NCBI RefSeq assembly: GCF_020781835.1 | Contig: NZ_JAJGNJ010000004.1 | Location: 124,001 to 188,000, forward strand | Origin: Microbacterium testaceum | GTDB taxonomy: Bacteria > Actinomycetota > Actinomycetes > Actinomycetales > Microbacteriaceae | Length of the DNA: 64,000 bases | Direction: 5' to 3' | Shown: one piece after another, positions 1 to 10,358 of the stretch | Position numbering within the stretch: the stretch's first letter is position 1 | Layout: each line of letters opens with the position of its first letter | The notes under the pieces: generated by a model | Database searches by the model: none | What the model saw: the letters and a program-made list of their open reading frames with translations, nothing else | What the model was told of the DNA's origin: nothing | Position numbers and translations under genes: made by a program

Positions 1-605
1 GTCTCCCCGTTCGCATCGGGAGCCGCCGATGGCGGCGCGATCGACAGCGCGGCGGTCGCGACGACCGCCGCCACCCCTACCCCGGTGAGCACGACGCGCG
101 GCCTGAGACGGCGGGCGAGGGTCCGTAAGCGGTCGATGCGCGGCGCGCCCTGGGCGTCCAGAGGGTCTTCGCGCTGTGTCGACGGCGCTTCGGGGACCAC
201 AGGCGTCAGCGGCCCGAGCACGAGCGGGCGTGGATCAACCACCGCGAGCAGACGTCGCTCGAGCCGGGCCCACACCGGGGGCGGGTCGGTGAGAACGCCG
301 TCGTGGAGGCGCGCGAAGCCGGGCCGGACGTCGGCGTCGACGAGAGACACCAGGTCGTCGAGGACGGCTGCGGTCACGGTGAGCACGTCCGGGCCGCGAG
401 GGTCTTCGCAGAGCACCGGCCGGCCCTCCGCAGTGAGCCGCCACTGCGCTCCGACTGCTCTCGACGGTGCGTCCGCGCACCCGCGTACGACCGCGATGGC
501 CAGTGTGGCCGCTTCGCCGGCCGTCAGAGGAACGCCGCTGCGCCGTCGCCGGTGCAGGTGACCTGCGACGCTGTCGATCGTCGTGTCGAAGGGGCTCGAG
601 TGCAT
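1..605 (-). CDS. Partial hypothetical membrane-anchored protein
   Basis: This leftward reading frame is open from an ATG at 605 to the window edge, so its C-terminus is missing. About 200 residues are visible. The first 165 or so are soluble and rich in Ala, Arg and Leu. They are followed by an Arg-rich stretch and one hydrophobic segment (about residues 170-190, beginning VVLTGVGVAAVV), then a Pro/Ala linker running off the edge. The layout is a cytoplasmic N-terminal domain, one membrane helix and an exported C-terminal part. No catalytic motif is recognised. The gene is divergent from the DUF4191 gene, with 120 bases between the starts. No clear ribosome site was found at 605, so the exact start is uncertain. 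Confidence 0.6.
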   Translation of the reverse strand, partial: MHSSPFDTTIDSVAGHLHRRRRSGVPLTAGEAATLAIAVVRGCADAPSRAVGAQWRLTAEGRPVLCEDPRGPDVLTVTAAVLDDLVSLVDADVRPGFARLHDGVLTDPPPVWARLERRLLAVVDPRPLVLGPLTPVVPEAPSTQREDPLDAQGAPRIDRLRTLARRLRPRVVLTGVGVAAVVATAALSIAPPSAAPDANGE

Positions 606-725
606 TCCCCGATGCTCGCGCGCTGTAGGGACCGCCCGAGGGGATCCGAGCCGCTGACGGGGATGGACTCGCGATCGGCGCCGATGGGGAGGAGGCGTGC
701 CAGGGGCGAAGATAGAATCGTTCCC

Positions 726-1436
726 ATGGCCGCTCGCACCTCCACCCCCGAGAAGCGTCCGGGATTCTTCTCCCAGCTTCGCACCCTGTACACCTTCACG
801 CAGAAGGAGTACCGCTGGCTCCCCTTCGCCCTGGCCGGCATCGTGCTCGCGGGCATCGGCCTGGGCGTCGTCGTCGGGTTCCTGATCCCTCCGGTCGCCG
901 CCTGGAGCGTCATCCTCTGGGGTGTGACGGGTCTGCTCGCCGGCATCCTGGTCGCGATGATCATGATGACGCGTCTCTCCACACGCGCGATGTACCGGAA
1001 GATCGACGGGATGCCGGGAGCCACCGGCCACGTGCTCTCGTCGTCGCTCGGGCGGAACTGGCAGGCCTCTGAGACCCCGATCGGCGTCAACCCGCGCACG
1101 CAGGAGGCCGTCTACCGGGCCATCGGCCGCGGCGGTGTGGTCCTGATCGGCGAGGGTTCGCGCACACGCCTGTCGCGGCTCATCAACGAAGAGCGTGCCC
1201 GCGTGCAGCGCGTGGCCGCCGGTGCGCCCGTCACGGTGCTCTACGTCGGCCACGGTGATGACGAGGTGCAGATCAAGGACCTGGCGTCCGCGATCAAGGC
1301 TCTTCCGAAAAAGGTCGATCGCACGACGCAGGCCGCCATCATCAAGCGCGTGTCGTCGGTCTCGCAGGGGCTGTCGTCCTTGCCGATCCCGAAGGGCGTC
1401 GACCCGACGAAGATGCGCGCTCCGCGTCCGCGCTGA
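726..1436 (+). CDS. DUF4191 family membrane protein
   Basis: A 236-residue protein typical of actinobacterial chromosomes, where this family often lies close to glnA. The N-terminus (MAARTSTPEKRPGFFSQ) is followed by a basic/aromatic stretch and two membrane helices at about residues 35-60 and 65-90. The rest is a cytoplasmic domain rich in Lys and Arg with the stretch KALPKKVD. The ATG at 726 is preferred over upstream in-frame starts because the recognisable family sequence begins there; the frame upstream is just an open continuation. The role of the family is not known. The gene is followed after 9 bases by a strong hairpin terminator that it shares with the convergent RDD gene. Confidence 0.85.
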   Translation: MAARTSTPEKRPGFFSQLRTLYTFTQKEYRWLPFALAGIVLAGIGLGVVVGFLIPPVAAWSVILWGVTGLLAGILVAMIMMTRLSTRAMYRKIDGMPGATGHVLSSSLGRNWQASETPIGVNPRTQEAVYRAIGRGGVVLIGEGSRTRLSRLINEERARVQRVAAGAPVTVLYVGHGDDEVQIKDLASAIKALPKKVDRTTQAAIIKRVSSVSQGLSSLPIPKGVDPTKMRAPRPR

Positions 1437-1445
1437 TCATGACGA

Positions 1446-1469
1446 ACGGCCCCGCTCCTGCGGGGCCGT
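1446..1469. terminator. Bidirectional hairpin terminator
   Basis: Perfect 10-bp stem: ACGGCCCCGC at 1446-1455 pairs with GCGGGGCCGT at 1460-1469 around a TCCT loop. A short T-containing tail (CTCGTTT) follows. It lies between the convergent DUF4191 and RDD genes and probably ends transcription from both sides. Confidence 0.85.
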
Positions 1470-1477
1470 CTCGTTTG

Positions 1478-1936
1478 TCAGCTTCGGACCAGGACCGTGC
1501 CGACGGCTTTGTCGTGCAGACCCCGCTGGTCGGCATCCCACACGACGGCCGGAATGATGAGCCCCAGCAGCACCGTGCGCACGATCGGGCGCCAGATCCC
1601 CACCCATCCCCCGGATGCCAGTTCCAGCCGCATCCCGAGGAGCCGGTGACCGGGGCTTCCCCCGATCAGCGGAATGAAGACGATCTGAACGAGGAAGAAA
1701 ATGAGGTTCGTCGCGACAGGATTGGCGAACGGCACGCCGGTCACCGGGTCGGGGGACGAGAAGAAGGCGAACCCGATCAGGCCGGCGCACGCGACGTCGA
1801 CCAGGAGGGCCGCGATGCGTCGTCCGGGTCGCGCGATGGAGCCGCGACCCTCGCGGGGAAGGCCGAGCCGCTGGCCCGGGTAGTCGTTGTCGGCGGGGGC
1901 GGTCACCTCTTCAGCGTAATCGGGCCCGCGTAACAC
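1478..1936 (-). CDS. RDD family membrane protein
   Basis: 152 residues. The RDD signature is present at about residues 37-48 (RPGRRIAALLVD, Arg and Asp in the first membrane helix). Hydrophobic segments follow at about 42-60, 75-95 and 118-135. The family is small, usually three-helix, and has loosely defined transport or membrane roles. In actinobacteria it is often found beside glnA, as here. The start is a GTG at 1936, about 100 bases from the divergent glnA start. A shorter start inside the first 12 residues cannot be excluded. The gene ends at the shared hairpin terminator. Confidence 0.85.
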   Translation of the reverse strand: MLRGPDYAEEVTAPADNDYPGQRLGLPREGRGSIARPGRRIAALLVDVACAGLIGFAFFSSPDPVTGVPFANPVATNLIFFLVQIVFIPLIGGSPGHRLLGMRLELASGGWVGIWRPIVRTVLLGLIIPAVVWDADQRGLHDKAVGTVLVRS

Positions 1937-2037
1937 GCCCGAAACATCCGAGATATCGCCGAGACACTGGTTCTGGATAGGGTCGAGGAGGCCGGGCGAG
2001 GCCCGCCGATCCCGAATGTTCTACCTCTGGAGTCTTC

Positions 2038-3462
2038 ATGTTCAAAGATTCGTCCGAGGTGCTGAAGTTCATCCAGGACGAGGACGTCAAGTTCCTCGAC
2101 ATCCGTTTCACGGACCTTCCTGGCGTGCAGCAGCACTTCAACATTCCCGCCTCGACCGTCGACGAAGAGTTCTTCACCGTCGGACAGCTGTTCGATGGCT
2201 CGTCGATCCGCGGGTTCGCGAACATCCACGAGTCGGACATGCAGCTCATCCCCGACGTGACGACGGCGTACCTCGACCCGTTCCGCGAGGCGAAGACGCT
2301 CATCATGGTCTTCGACATCTACAACCCGCGCAACGGTGAGATCTACTCGAAGGACCCGCGTCAGGTTGCCAAGAAGGCGGAGAAGTACCTCGCCTCCACG
2401 GGCATCGCCGACACCGCGTACTTCGCCCCCGAGGCCGAGTTCTACATCTTCGACGACGTCCGCTACGAGGTGAAGCAGAACGCGAGCTTCTACTCGGTGG
2501 ACTCGGAGGAGGGCGCCTGGAACACCGGTCGTGTCGAAGAGGGCGGAAACCTCGCCAACAAGACCCCCTACAAGGGTGGATACTTCCCCGTCTCCCCCGT
2601 CGACAAGCAGGCCGACCTGCGTGACGACATCAGCCTGAAGCTGATCGAGGCGGGCCTCATCCTCGAGCGTGCGCACCACGAGGTGGGCACCGGTGGTCAG
2701 GCGGAGATCAACTACCGTTTCGACACCATGGTGCACGCGGCCGACGACATCCTGAAGTTCAAGTACATCGTCAAGAACACCGCCCTCGAGTGGGGCAAGG
2801 TCGCCACCTTCATGCCGAAGCCCCTCTTCGGCGACAACGGCTCGGGTATGCACACCCACCAGTCGCTGTGGAACGACGGCAAGCCGCTGTTCTACGACGA
2901 GACCGGCTACGGCGGGCTCTCCGACATCGCGCGCTGGTACATCGGTGGCATCCTGGCCCACGCCCCCGCCGTCCTCGCCTTCACCAACCCGACGCTCAAC
3001 AGCTACCACCGCCTGGTGAAGGGCTTCGAGGCTCCGGTCAACCTGGTGTACTCGGCCGGTAACCGCTCCGCGGCCATCCGTATCCCGATCACGGGCACGA
3101 ACCCCAAGGCCAAGCGCATCGAGTTCCGTGCTCCGGATGCCTCGGGCAACCCGTACCTCGCCTTCGCGGCGCAGCTGATGGCCGGCATCGACGGCATCAA
3201 GAACCGCATCGAGCCGCACGAGCCGGTCGACAAGGACCTCTACGAGCTCCCCGCCGAAGAGGCCAAGGGGATCCCGCAGGTTCCGAACTCGCTGCTCGAC
3301 TCGCTCGAGGCGCTCCGCGCCGACCACGAGTTCCTGCTCGCCGGCGGCGTCTTCACGGAGGAGCTCATCGAGACGTGGATCGAGTACAAGATCGAGAACG
3401 AGATCCAGCCGATCGCCCAGCGGCCGCACCCCTTCGAGTACGAGCTGTACTTCGGGGTCTGA
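2038..3462 (+). CDS. glnA: Type I glutamine synthetase
   Basis: 474 residues, full length for GSI. The enzyme makes glutamine from glutamate, ammonia and ATP in the cytoplasm as a dodecamer. The N-terminal beta-grasp domain ends near the loop FDGSSIRGF. The catalytic domain carries the expected metal and substrate motifs: [40 protein letters not shown] and [11 protein letters not shown]. Tyr402, within DLYELPAEE, is at the place of the adenylylation tyrosine of the GSI-beta type, so control by GlnE-type adenylyltransferase is expected. The ATG at 2038 follows a weak GGAG. Codon use is strongly biased, as in highly expressed core genes. This is the last clear core gene before the island. Confidence 0.97.
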   Translation: MFKDSSEVLKFIQDEDVKFLDIRFTDLPGVQQHFNIPASTVDEEFFTVGQLFDGSSIRGFANIHESDMQLIPDVTTAYLDPFREAKTLIMVFDIYNPRNGEIYSKDPRQVAKKAEKYLASTGIADTAYFAPEAEFYIFDDVRYEVKQNASFYSVDSEEGAWNTGRVEEGGNLANKTPYKGGYFPVSPVDKQADLRDDISLKLIEAGLILERAHHEVGTGGQAEINYRFDTMVHAADDILKFKYIVKNTALEWGKVATFMPKPLFGDNGSGMHTHQSLWNDGKPLFYDETGYGGLSDIARWYIGGILAHAPAVLAFTNPTLNSYHRLVKGFEAPVNLVYSAGNRSAAIRIPITGTNPKAKRIEFRAPDASGNPYLAFAAQLMAGIDGIKNRIEPHEPVDKDLYELPAEEAKGIPQVPNSLLDSLEALRADHEFLLAGGVFTEELIETWIEYKIENEIQPIAQRPHPFEYELYFGV

Positions 3463-3512
3463 TTCCGAGGGGTCTTAGGGACCGCACTCCCGGTTTCCGA
3501 GGCCAGCAATTT

Positions 3513-3550
3513 ACTGAGCCCCAGGCGGCAGTTGCCGTCTGGGGCTCAGT
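3513..3550 (+). terminator. glnA terminator hairpin
   Basis: Long stem downstream of glnA: TGAGCCCCAGGCGGCA at 3515-3530 pairs with TGCCGTCTGGGGCTCA at 3533-3548 with a single G-T wobble and a tiny loop. Flanking bases extend the stem by 2 bp. There is no long T run. It is the last recognisable core-chromosome element on this side. Confidence 0.85.
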
Positions 3551-3767
3551 CTATCTCTGGACGTTTACGGACGGCTACGGGCAGTAAACGGACAGGTTTT
3601 CGGACGGGACGGACGACCGCTTCTGCGGTGCCGTCAGCGGCCGCGGCGCGGCCAGGTTGACCGACAATCAAGCCGCGTCGTGTGACGATGCGGTCACACC
3701 GCATTGACCCACGGCCCGTCCGGTCGACGGCGCCGTTACCTGTTCACTGACGTGACCGGGTCCGTAG
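3551..3767. other. Gene-free spacer at probable island edge
   Basis: About 220 bases without a convincing gene between the glnA terminator and the copper island. It contains an inverted repeat CGTTTAC (3562-3568) / GTAAACG (3584-3590) and CGGAC repeated four times between 3568 and 3615. No tRNA, integrase or transposase sequence was seen. The switch from core to cargo genes happens here, so it is a candidate junction. Confidence 0.4.
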
Positions 3768-5009
3768 TCACGCCCGATAGCCGATCACCGTGGTCATGCC
3801 GGTTTCTGCGTGGTAGATGTTGTGGCAGTGGGCGACCCAGAGGCCGGGGTTGTCGGCGTCGAAGTCGACGGTGAGGGTCTGTTTCGGCAGGATGATCGAG
3901 GTGTCCTTCCGGGGGCCGCCGTCTTGATGCTGGTAGGTGTGACCGTGCAGATGGAAGGGATGCCACATCGTCGTCTGGTTGTCGATTGTGAGCCGGACAC
4001 GCTCCCCCTGCCGGATCTCATGTGCGCCTCGGAGCGGGTCCCTCATGTCGAAGCGGCGGCCATCGACGCCCCAGTCGTAGGCGGCCATGCTTCCGGTGAG
4101 CGCGATGGAGATCTGCCGATCGGGCCCCCTTGTCGGCAGCGTTACCTCACCGGCTGCCCTGAGTAGGTCTGCGGTACCGACGCGGTCGCTGTCCAGTTCC
4201 GGGACGCTTACGTCGACTGCAGGCACCGAGCCGTCGCCGGTACGGACGAGCGCGAAGCCGCGGTCGCGCTTGCCTTCGGCTTGCGCGATCAGGGGGAAGA
4301 CGCCATCTGCAAAGGTGATGACCGCGTCGTAGCGCTCTCCCATGCCGATGAGGATGCTGTCGACTTCGGTCGGAGTGACGGGAAACCCATCCGTGTGAGT
4401 GATCGTGAGCGTGTGTCCGCCGACTACGACGCGGAATGCGGTGTCGCTACCGGCGTTGATGATCCGAAGCCGAATCCGCTGACCAGGCGAGGCAGTGAAC
4501 TGGGCGGGGTCCCCAGCCGGTTTCCCGTTGATGAGGTAGGTCGGGTAGTAGACGTCACCGGCGTCGCCGCCGAGTAGGTCGGACGTGGCGCCCATGAGCG
4601 TGTTGCCCATGCGCATGAACATATCGCCTGTCATCGTTCCCATCCCCCGGCTCAACTCGGCGAGGACCTCGTCGGGAGTAGCGGTAACGCCGTCGAGCCA
4701 GTCGTCGAGGATGATGACCCATTCGTCGTCGTAATCTCCGGCCTCGGCAGGATCCTCGACGATCAGTGCTCCGTAGGGGCCGCGGTCCAGCTGCACCCCG
4801 ACGTGAGGGTGGAACCAGTAAGTTCCAGGGTCGGAGGCGATGAACTCATAGTCGAAGCTCTCGTCGGGCCGAATGGGCTGCTGGGTGACTGGCGGTACGC
4901 CGTCCATGTCGTTGCGCAGTGCTAGCCCGTGCCAGTGCACGGAGGTGTCGGTGTCCAGCTGGTTGCGCACGGTCGCTTTCAGCGTGTCTCCAGCGCCGAG
5001 ACGGATCAC
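3768..5009 (-). CDS. Multicopper oxidase, N-terminally truncated
   Basis: 413 residues from a GTG at 5009. All four copper-binding motifs of the family are present: HWHG (residues 25-28), WFHPH (about 65-69), HPFHLHGH (about 355) and HCHNIYHAETGM (about 396-407). Multicopper oxidases of this type oxidise Cu(I) or phenolics in the cell envelope. However, the protein begins only 24 residues before HWHG; relatives have a signal peptide and roughly the first three strands of cupredoxin domain 1. In-frame family sequence (TWAFGSIPAPVIRLG) continues upstream of the GTG until homology breaks near 5060 and a TGA follows near 5083. The gene is therefore decapitated by a rearrangement and probably cannot be exported. 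Translation could restart at the GTG, which overlaps the stop of the upstream HAD fragment. Confidence 0.8.
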   Translation of the reverse strand: MIRLGAGDTLKATVRNQLDTDTSVHWHGLALRNDMDGVPPVTQQPIRPDESFDYEFIASDPGTYWFHPHVGVQLDRGPYGALIVEDPAEAGDYDDEWVIILDDWLDGVTATPDEVLAELSRGMGTMTGDMFMRMGNTLMGATSDLLGGDAGDVYYPTYLINGKPAGDPAQFTASPGQRIRLRIINAGSDTAFRVVVGGHTLTITHTDGFPVTPTEVDSILIGMGERYDAVITFADGVFPLIAQAEGKRDRGFALVRTGDGSVPAVDVSVPELDSDRVGTADLLRAAGEVTLPTRGPDRQISIALTGSMAAYDWGVDGRRFDMRDPLRGAHEIRQGERVRLTIDNQTTMWHPFHLHGHTYQHQDGGPRKDTSIILPKQTLTVDFDADNPGLWVAHCHNIYHAETGMTTVIGYRA

Positions 5010-5248
5010 GGGGGCCGGGATCGAACCGAACGCCCAGGTGGCTGCGGTGCCACCGGGTCGAAGGTGTTCTGCGGATCATCGACGTGGACGCGCGGATCTC
5101 GCAGCACCTCGTCGAACAGCTGCTTCCACGCGGCGGCATGGATGGCGGCGGTGTTCGTCACGACGCCGTCCAGGTCGAAGAGGACTGCGTCGTAGGTGGT
5201 GTCAAGACGATGAGTCCTCTGCGCCTGCGATCGCCGATCGGCCCTCAT
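5006..5248 (-). pseudogene. 5' fragment of HAD-family hydrolase
   Basis: The first ~60 residues of this 80-codon frame are the start of a HAD-superfamily phosphatase or beta-phosphoglucomutase-like protein: YDAVLFDLDGVVTNTAAIH contains the catalytic DxD motif (FDLDG), followed by AAWKQLFDEVL. After about residue 60 (base ~5065) the sequence switches to the antisense-free but out-of-frame coding DNA of the multicopper oxidase, and the frame stops at 5006. Cap and core motifs II-IV are absent, so the protein cannot work as a phosphatase. The TGA at 5006-5008 overlaps the GTG of the oxidase remnant. It lies 19 bases after the copper ATPase gene on the same strand. Confidence 0.75.
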
Positions 5249-5267
5249 CGTGACGCACCGTGAGGGT

Positions 5268-7862
5268 TCATGACGCGCCGCCGGACGCCGAGGCCGTGGT
5301 GGGCGTGCTCGCGGTTGCCGGATCGGCCGGGGCGGGCAGGCGCAGCCGCTTCAGAAGGAGCGCGTTGACCGCGACGATGACGCTGGAGCCGGACATGCTG
5401 ATGGCGGCGATCTCTGGGGTGAGCATGATCCCGAAGGCCGGGTAGAACACTCCGGCAGCGATGGGCAGCGCGATGGCGTTGTATCCGATGGCCCAGCCAA
5501 GGTTCTGCCGCATCTTCCGTAGCGTTCCCTTGCCGATCTTCAGCGCGATTGCGACGTCCAGCGGGTCGGAGCGCATCAGCACGACGTCGGCGGTCTCGAT
5601 CGCGACGTCGGTGCCGGCGCCGATCGCGATGCCGAGGTCCGCCTGGGCGAGGGCGGGCGCGTCGTTGACGCCGTCGCCGACCATCGCGACCTTCTTGCCG
5701 GCCTTTTGCAGCTCGGCGATCTTCGCGGACTTGTCCTCGGGGAGCACGTCGGCGATGACCGTGTCGATGCCCAGCAGCGACGCGATCCGTTCGGCGGTGG
5801 GCTTGTTGTCGCCCGTGAGCATCGCCACCTCGATACCCTGCTCATGCAGCGCGTCGATCGCAGCTCTTGCGGTGTCACGGGCGGCATCGGCAAGGGCGAT
5901 GACCCCGGCGATCTTCCCGTCGACAGCGAACATGATCGCGGTGCGACCACCGTTGGCGAGTTCCTGCTGCTGCGCGTCGACCGCGCTGGTGTCGATGCCC
6001 TCGGATGCCATCAGCCGGGCGTTGCCGAGGACGACCTGCTGGCCGTCGACGGTCGCGATCGCCCCTTGCCCGGTGACGTTGCGGAATGCCGTCGCGGTCC
6101 GCCGAGGGATGCCGCGTTCGTCGGCATAGGTCACGATCGCTTTCGCCAGCGGGTGCTCGGACTCTCGCTCGAGCGCCGCGGCGAGGGACAACAGCTCCAG
6201 GTCGTCCAAGCCGACCGGGAGGTAGTCGGTGACCTCCGGTTCACCCTTGGTGAGGGTGCCAGTCTTGTCCAGCACGACTGTGTCGATGCGGGCGGCGGTC
6301 TCGATCCCGGAGGCGTTCTTGAACAGCACGCCGCGCTTGGCGCCCAGGCCGGTGCCGACCATGATCGCGGTCGGTGTCGCGAGTCCGAGAGCGTCGGGGC
6401 AGGTGATGACCACGACGGTGATGGCGAACAGGATCGCCATCGGCACGTCCATCCCGGCCAGGAACCAAACCAGGAAGGTGAGGGTGCCGCCGATCAGGGC
6501 GACCAGGACGAGCCAGAACGCGGCCCGGTCGGCAAGACGCTGGCCGGGTGCCTTGGAATTCTGCGCCTCCTGCACGAGCTTGACGATCTGCGCGAGCGCG
6601 GTGTCGGCGCCGACCTTCGTTGCCCTCACTCGCAGCGTGCCGACGGTGTTCACGGTCGCGCCGATGACCTCTGAGCCGGGCGCCTTCTCCACCGGCATGG
6701 ACTCGCCAGTGACCATCGACTCGTCGACCTCGGACTCCCCCTCATCCACGGTGCCGTCGGTGGGGATCTTCGCCCCGGGGCGGATCAGCATCAGGTCGCC
6801 AGGGACCACCTCGGACGTGGGGATCTCCACCTCCTCACCGCCACGGATGACGACCGCGCGGGCGGGGGCGAGCTCCAGTAGGCGGCGGATGGCGTCGTTC
6901 GCCCCACCGCGGGCGCGCATCTCCACCCAGTGCCCGAGCAGCACGAAGGTGGCCAGCACGGTCGCGGCCTCGTAGAACACCTCGCCGCCGCCGGTGAGGG
7001 TGATGATCAGGCTGTAGATCCAACCGGCGCCGACGCCGACCGCGACCAGCACCATCATGTCCAGCGTGCGGGCGCGCAGGGCACGGTACGCCCCGTCGAA
7101 GAAGATCCAGGCCGAGTAGAAGATCACCGGCAGTGACAGGATCAGCATGAACACGTCATCGCGCAGCCCGAACGGGGCCGGCACCTCGAACCCGATCACC
7201 TCCCGGCCGATCGGCGACCACAGGGTGATCGGGATCGACAGGATCAGCGCGACCAGGAACCGGTTGCGCATGTCGCGGATCATCGCGTCCATCGACATCC
7301 CGCCGTGCCCGCCGTGGCCCATCATCTCCTGCGCACTGTGACCCGACGCCTCCGTCCCGTGATCGTGCCCGTCCCCGGCGGATGCCGGATGGCCAGCATG
7401 CTCATCACCCGCTCCCGCCGCCGGGTGGGGGTGCTCGCCAGCGACCGCGATACCCTGCCCGGGGGTCCGGTGATCTTCATGCCCCTCATGCCCGTCGTGC
7501 GGTTCATGGCCGGCATGCTGGGGATGCCCGCCCAGATCGGTGTGCACCTCGTGCGTCCCGTGACCGGCATGGGTGTCGTGCCTCTGCATGGTCGCGTGGT
7601 TGTGCGGCTCGTGGGTGGGGTCACAGATATGGTCGGGCACGGACTGCCCGGCGCAGTGGTACCCGCATTCGATGACCCACTGCTGCAGGTGCGCGACGGA
7701 GGTGGTCTGCGGATCGTAGGTGACGGTCGCTGTCTGCGAGACGGGGTTCGCATCGACGCTGATCACACCCGGCTGGCGGGCCAGGTGGGCTTCGGTGACA
7801 TTCTTCGAAGTCGCGCGGATCATGCCGCTGACCTGCAACGTCACGGTCTTGGTGTCGTTCAT
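5268..7862 (-). CDS. CopB-like heavy-metal P1B-type ATPase, His-rich N-terminus
   Basis: 864 residues. The order is: a degenerate heavy-metal-associated domain (1-75), a very His-rich linker (about 80-190, with more than 20 His), membrane segments, TGES (385-388) in the actuator domain, CPD (488-490) in the transport helix and DKTGT (532-536) as phosphorylation site. GDGVND follows in the P domain. P1B ATPases pump metal ions out of the cytoplasm, and the context says copper. Two features are odd. The usual MxCxxC metal site is replaced by MIRATS, and the transport motif is CPD rather than CPC or CPH. The His-rich tail may take over metal capture. The start ATG at 7862 overlaps the phosphoketolase stop (ATGA), so the two are translationally coupled. 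Confidence 0.93.
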   Translation of the reverse strand: MNDTKTVTLQVSGMIRATSKNVTEAHLARQPGVISVDANPVSQTATVTYDPQTTSVAHLQQWVIECGYHCAGQSVPDHICDPTHEPHNHATMQRHDTHAGHGTHEVHTDLGGHPQHAGHEPHDGHEGHEDHRTPGQGIAVAGEHPHPAAGAGDEHAGHPASAGDGHDHGTEASGHSAQEMMGHGGHGGMSMDAMIRDMRNRFLVALILSIPITLWSPIGREVIGFEVPAPFGLRDDVFMLILSLPVIFYSAWIFFDGAYRALRARTLDMMVLVAVGVGAGWIYSLIITLTGGGEVFYEAATVLATFVLLGHWVEMRARGGANDAIRRLLELAPARAVVIRGGEEVEIPTSEVVPGDLMLIRPGAKIPTDGTVDEGESEVDESMVTGESMPVEKAPGSEVIGATVNTVGTLRVRATKVGADTALAQIVKLVQEAQNSKAPGQRLADRAAFWLVLVALIGGTLTFLVWFLAGMDVPMAILFAITVVVITCPDALGLATPTAIMVGTGLGAKRGVLFKNASGIETAARIDTVVLDKTGTLTKGEPEVTDYLPVGLDDLELLSLAAALERESEHPLAKAIVTYADERGIPRRTATAFRNVTGQGAIATVDGQQVVLGNARLMASEGIDTSAVDAQQQELANGGRTAIMFAVDGKIAGVIALADAARDTARAAIDALHEQGIEVAMLTGDNKPTAERIASLLGIDTVIADVLPEDKSAKIAELQKAGKKVAMVGDGVNDAPALAQADLGIAIGAGTDVAIETADVVLMRSDPLDVAIALKIGKGTLRKMRQNLGWAIGYNAIALPIAAGVFYPAFGIMLTPEIAAISMSGSSVIVAVNALLLKRLRLPAPADPATASTPTTASASGGAS

Positions 7863-10306
7863 TGGTGTTCCTTCCCGATGGCGGGGTCGGTGGTGCCGGG
7901 GTGGGGCCATTGCCAGTCGGCGACGGCGGAAATGTCGGTGCCGTGCTCGCGAGTGTGGGCGCGGGCGCGCAACCGGGCATCCTGCAACTCCTGACGCAGT
8001 CCGGCGTGACGTGCGGCCAGGCCCGGGACGTGATCCAGAACGTCGATCGCGAGCCGGTACCGGTCCAGGTCGTTGAGCATGACCATGTCGAACGGGGTCG
8101 TCGTGGTGCCCTTCTCCACGAAGCCGTGGACGTGCAGGTTCTGGTGCCCCGCGCGCTTGTACGTGAGCCGGTGGATTAGCCACGGGTAGCCGTGGTAGGC
8201 GAAGATCACCGGCTTGTCGGGAGTGAAGATCGCGTCGAACTCCCTGTCCGACAGTCCGTGCGGGTGCTGGTCCTCGGACTGCAGCCGGGTCAGGTCGACG
8301 ACGTTCACGACCCGCACGCTCAACTCCGGGATGTGCTCGCGCAGCAGCGCGGCCGCGGCGAGGGTCTCGAGGGTGGGCACGTCTCCGGCCGCGGCGAGGA
8401 CGACATCCGGCTCGGTGCCTTCGCTCTCGGTGCCGGCCCAGGGCAGGATGCCGAGCCCGCGGGTGCAGTGCTCGATCGCCTCATCCATGGTCAGCCACTG
8501 GGGGGCGGGCTGCTTGCCGGCGACGACGACGTTGATGTACCCGGTGGAACGCAGGCAGTGGTCGTAGGTGGACAGCAGGGTGTTCGCGTCGAACGGCAGG
8601 TAGACCCGCACGACGTCGGGGCTCTTGTTCAGCGCGACGTCGATGAAGCCGGGGTCTTGGTGGCTGAATCCGTTGTGGTCCTGCCGCCAGACGTGACTGG
8701 ACAGCAGGTAGTTGAAGCTCGGGATGGGCTCCCGCCACGGCACATACCGGGCGGCTTCGAGCCACTTGGCGTGCTGGTTGAACATCGAGTCGACGATGTG
8801 GGTGAATGCCTCGTAGCAGTTGAACAGCCCGTGCCGCCCGGTCAGCACGTAGCCTTCGAGCCAGCCCTGGCACTGGTGCTCGCTGAGCACCTCGATCACG
8901 CGGCCGGTCGGGGCGAGGTGTTCGTCTACAGGGAGCACGGCCGCGTTCCACTGTTTGCCGGTGGCTTCGTAGACGGCGGGTGCGATCCGGTTGGAGGCGG
9001 TCTCGTCGGGTCCGAAGATGCGGAAGTTGTCCGGGTTGTCCCGGATCACATCGGCAAGCCATTCTCCGAGCACCCGAGTCGCCTCCGCCGATGTGGCGCC
9101 CCGCCTATCCGGGTGAACCAGGTGCGCGTACGCGCGGAAGTCACCGAGGCGCAGCGGGACGCTCAGCTGCCCGCCATTGCCGACGGGGTTCGCGCTCATC
9201 CGCCGCGCGCCGTCTGGCGCGACCGCGACCGTCGCCGGGAGCGGGGCGCCGGCGGCGTCGAAGAGTTCGTCGGGACGGTAGGAGCGAAGCCAGTCCTCGA
9301 GGATCCGCAGATGCTCCGGGTTGTCGCGGACCTCGGCGAGCGGGACCTGGTGGGCGCGCCAGGTGCCCTCCACGGGGAGCCCGTCGATGACCGGCGGGCA
9401 GGTCCAGCCTTTCGGGCTGCGCAACACGATCGCCGGCCACACTGGCCGCCCCTCCAAAGTTCCGTTCGCGGCGCGGCCCTTGATGTCGGCGATGCGGTCC
9501 AGCACCGTGTCCAGCACTCCCGCGAACCGCGCGTGAGACTCCCGCGGGTCCTCGTCGTCGAAGCCGACGGTGACGACGAACGGCTCGTGACCGTAGCCGC
9601 GCAGCAACGCGACCAGCTCCTCCTCGGGGATGCGGGACAGCACGGTCGGGTTGGCGATCTTGTAACCGTTCAGGTGCAGGATCGGCAGGACGACGCCGTC
9701 GTGGGCGGGGTTGAGGAACTTGTTGCCGTGCCAGGCCGTGGCCAGCGGCCCGGTCTCAGCCTCCCCATCGCCGATCACGCACGCGACCAGCAGGCCCGGG
9801 TTGTCGAACGCGGCGCCGTAGGCGTGCACGAGGGAGTACCCGAGCTCCCCGCCCTCGTTGATCGACCCGGGCGTCTCCGGGGACGCGTGCGAGGGGATGC
9901 CACCGGGGAAGGAGAACTGCCGGAACAGCGCCCGCAGCCCGTCCTCGTTCTGAGCGATCTGGGGGAACAGCTCCGTGTAAGTGCCGTCGAGATAGGCGTT
10001 GGCAACCATCCCCGGCCCGCCGTGCCCTGGCCCCGTGACGTACAGGGTGTCCAGGTCGCGGTCGATGATCGCCCGGTTCAGGTGCGCGTAGAGGAAGTTC
10101 AGCCCCGGGGTCGTGCCCCAGTGCCCCAGCAGCCGCGGCTTGATGTCGTCACGGGTGAGGGGCGTGCGCAGCAGCGGGTTGCCCTGCAGGTAGATCTGCC
10201 CGATGCTCAGATAGTTCGCCGCGCGCCACCACGCGTCCACCCCGGACAGGGTTTCCGCGGTGAGCGGGGTGGTGTGGCGGACCCAGCGGGTCGATGTCGT
10301 GCTCAT
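7859..10306 (-). CDS. xfp: Phosphoketolase (xylulose-5-P / fructose-6-P)
   Basis: 815 residues, the normal length for the family. The enzyme is thiamine-diphosphate dependent and splits xylulose 5-phosphate or fructose 6-phosphate into acetyl phosphate plus a sugar phosphate. Family motifs are [47 protein letters not shown] (thiamine binding), HHxxxF-like HQDPGFID and [18 protein letters not shown]. The ATG at 10306 has a good ribosome site (GGAGG, 8-9 bases upstream). It sits inside the copper operon, directly before and coupled to the CopB-like ATPase. An acetate kinase gene lies at 18.4-19.5 kb in the same island, so acetyl phosphate could be turned into ATP (inference). Confidence 0.95.
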   Translation of the reverse strand: MSTTSTRWVRHTTPLTAETLSGVDAWWRAANYLSIGQIYLQGNPLLRTPLTRDDIKPRLLGHWGTTPGLNFLYAHLNRAIIDRDLDTLYVTGPGHGGPGMVANAYLDGTYTELFPQIAQNEDGLRALFRQFSFPGGIPSHASPETPGSINEGGELGYSLVHAYGAAFDNPGLLVACVIGDGEAETGPLATAWHGNKFLNPAHDGVVLPILHLNGYKIANPTVLSRIPEEELVALLRGYGHEPFVVTVGFDDEDPRESHARFAGVLDTVLDRIADIKGRAANGTLEGRPVWPAIVLRSPKGWTCPPVIDGLPVEGTWRAHQVPLAEVRDNPEHLRILEDWLRSYRPDELFDAAGAPLPATVAVAPDGARRMSANPVGNGGQLSVPLRLGDFRAYAHLVHPDRRGATSAEATRVLGEWLADVIRDNPDNFRIFGPDETASNRIAPAVYEATGKQWNAAVLPVDEHLAPTGRVIEVLSEHQCQGWLEGYVLTGRHGLFNCYEAFTHIVDSMFNQHAKWLEAARYVPWREPIPSFNYLLSSHVWRQDHNGFSHQDPGFIDVALNKSPDVVRVYLPFDANTLLSTYDHCLRSTGYINVVVAGKQPAPQWLTMDEAIEHCTRGLGILPWAGTESEGTEPDVVLAAAGDVPTLETLAAAALLREHIPELSVRVVNVVDLTRLQSEDQHPHGLSDREFDAIFTPDKPVIFAYHGYPWLIHRLTYKRAGHQNLHVHGFVEKGTTTTPFDMVMLNDLDRYRLAIDVLDHVPGLAARHAGLRQELQDARLRARAHTREHGTDISAVADWQWPHPGTTDPAIGKEHQ

Positions 10307-10358
10307 GGTCGGTGTCCTCCGGATCCGCGGCTGCAGCGGCCGCCGGGTGTGATGGTGT

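Noticed and set aside
1903..3429. 508-codon leftward frame opposite glnA
   Set aside because: Antisense to a certain glnA gene; its Val/Asp/Arg/Leu-rich translation is the usual shadow of biased high-GC codon use.
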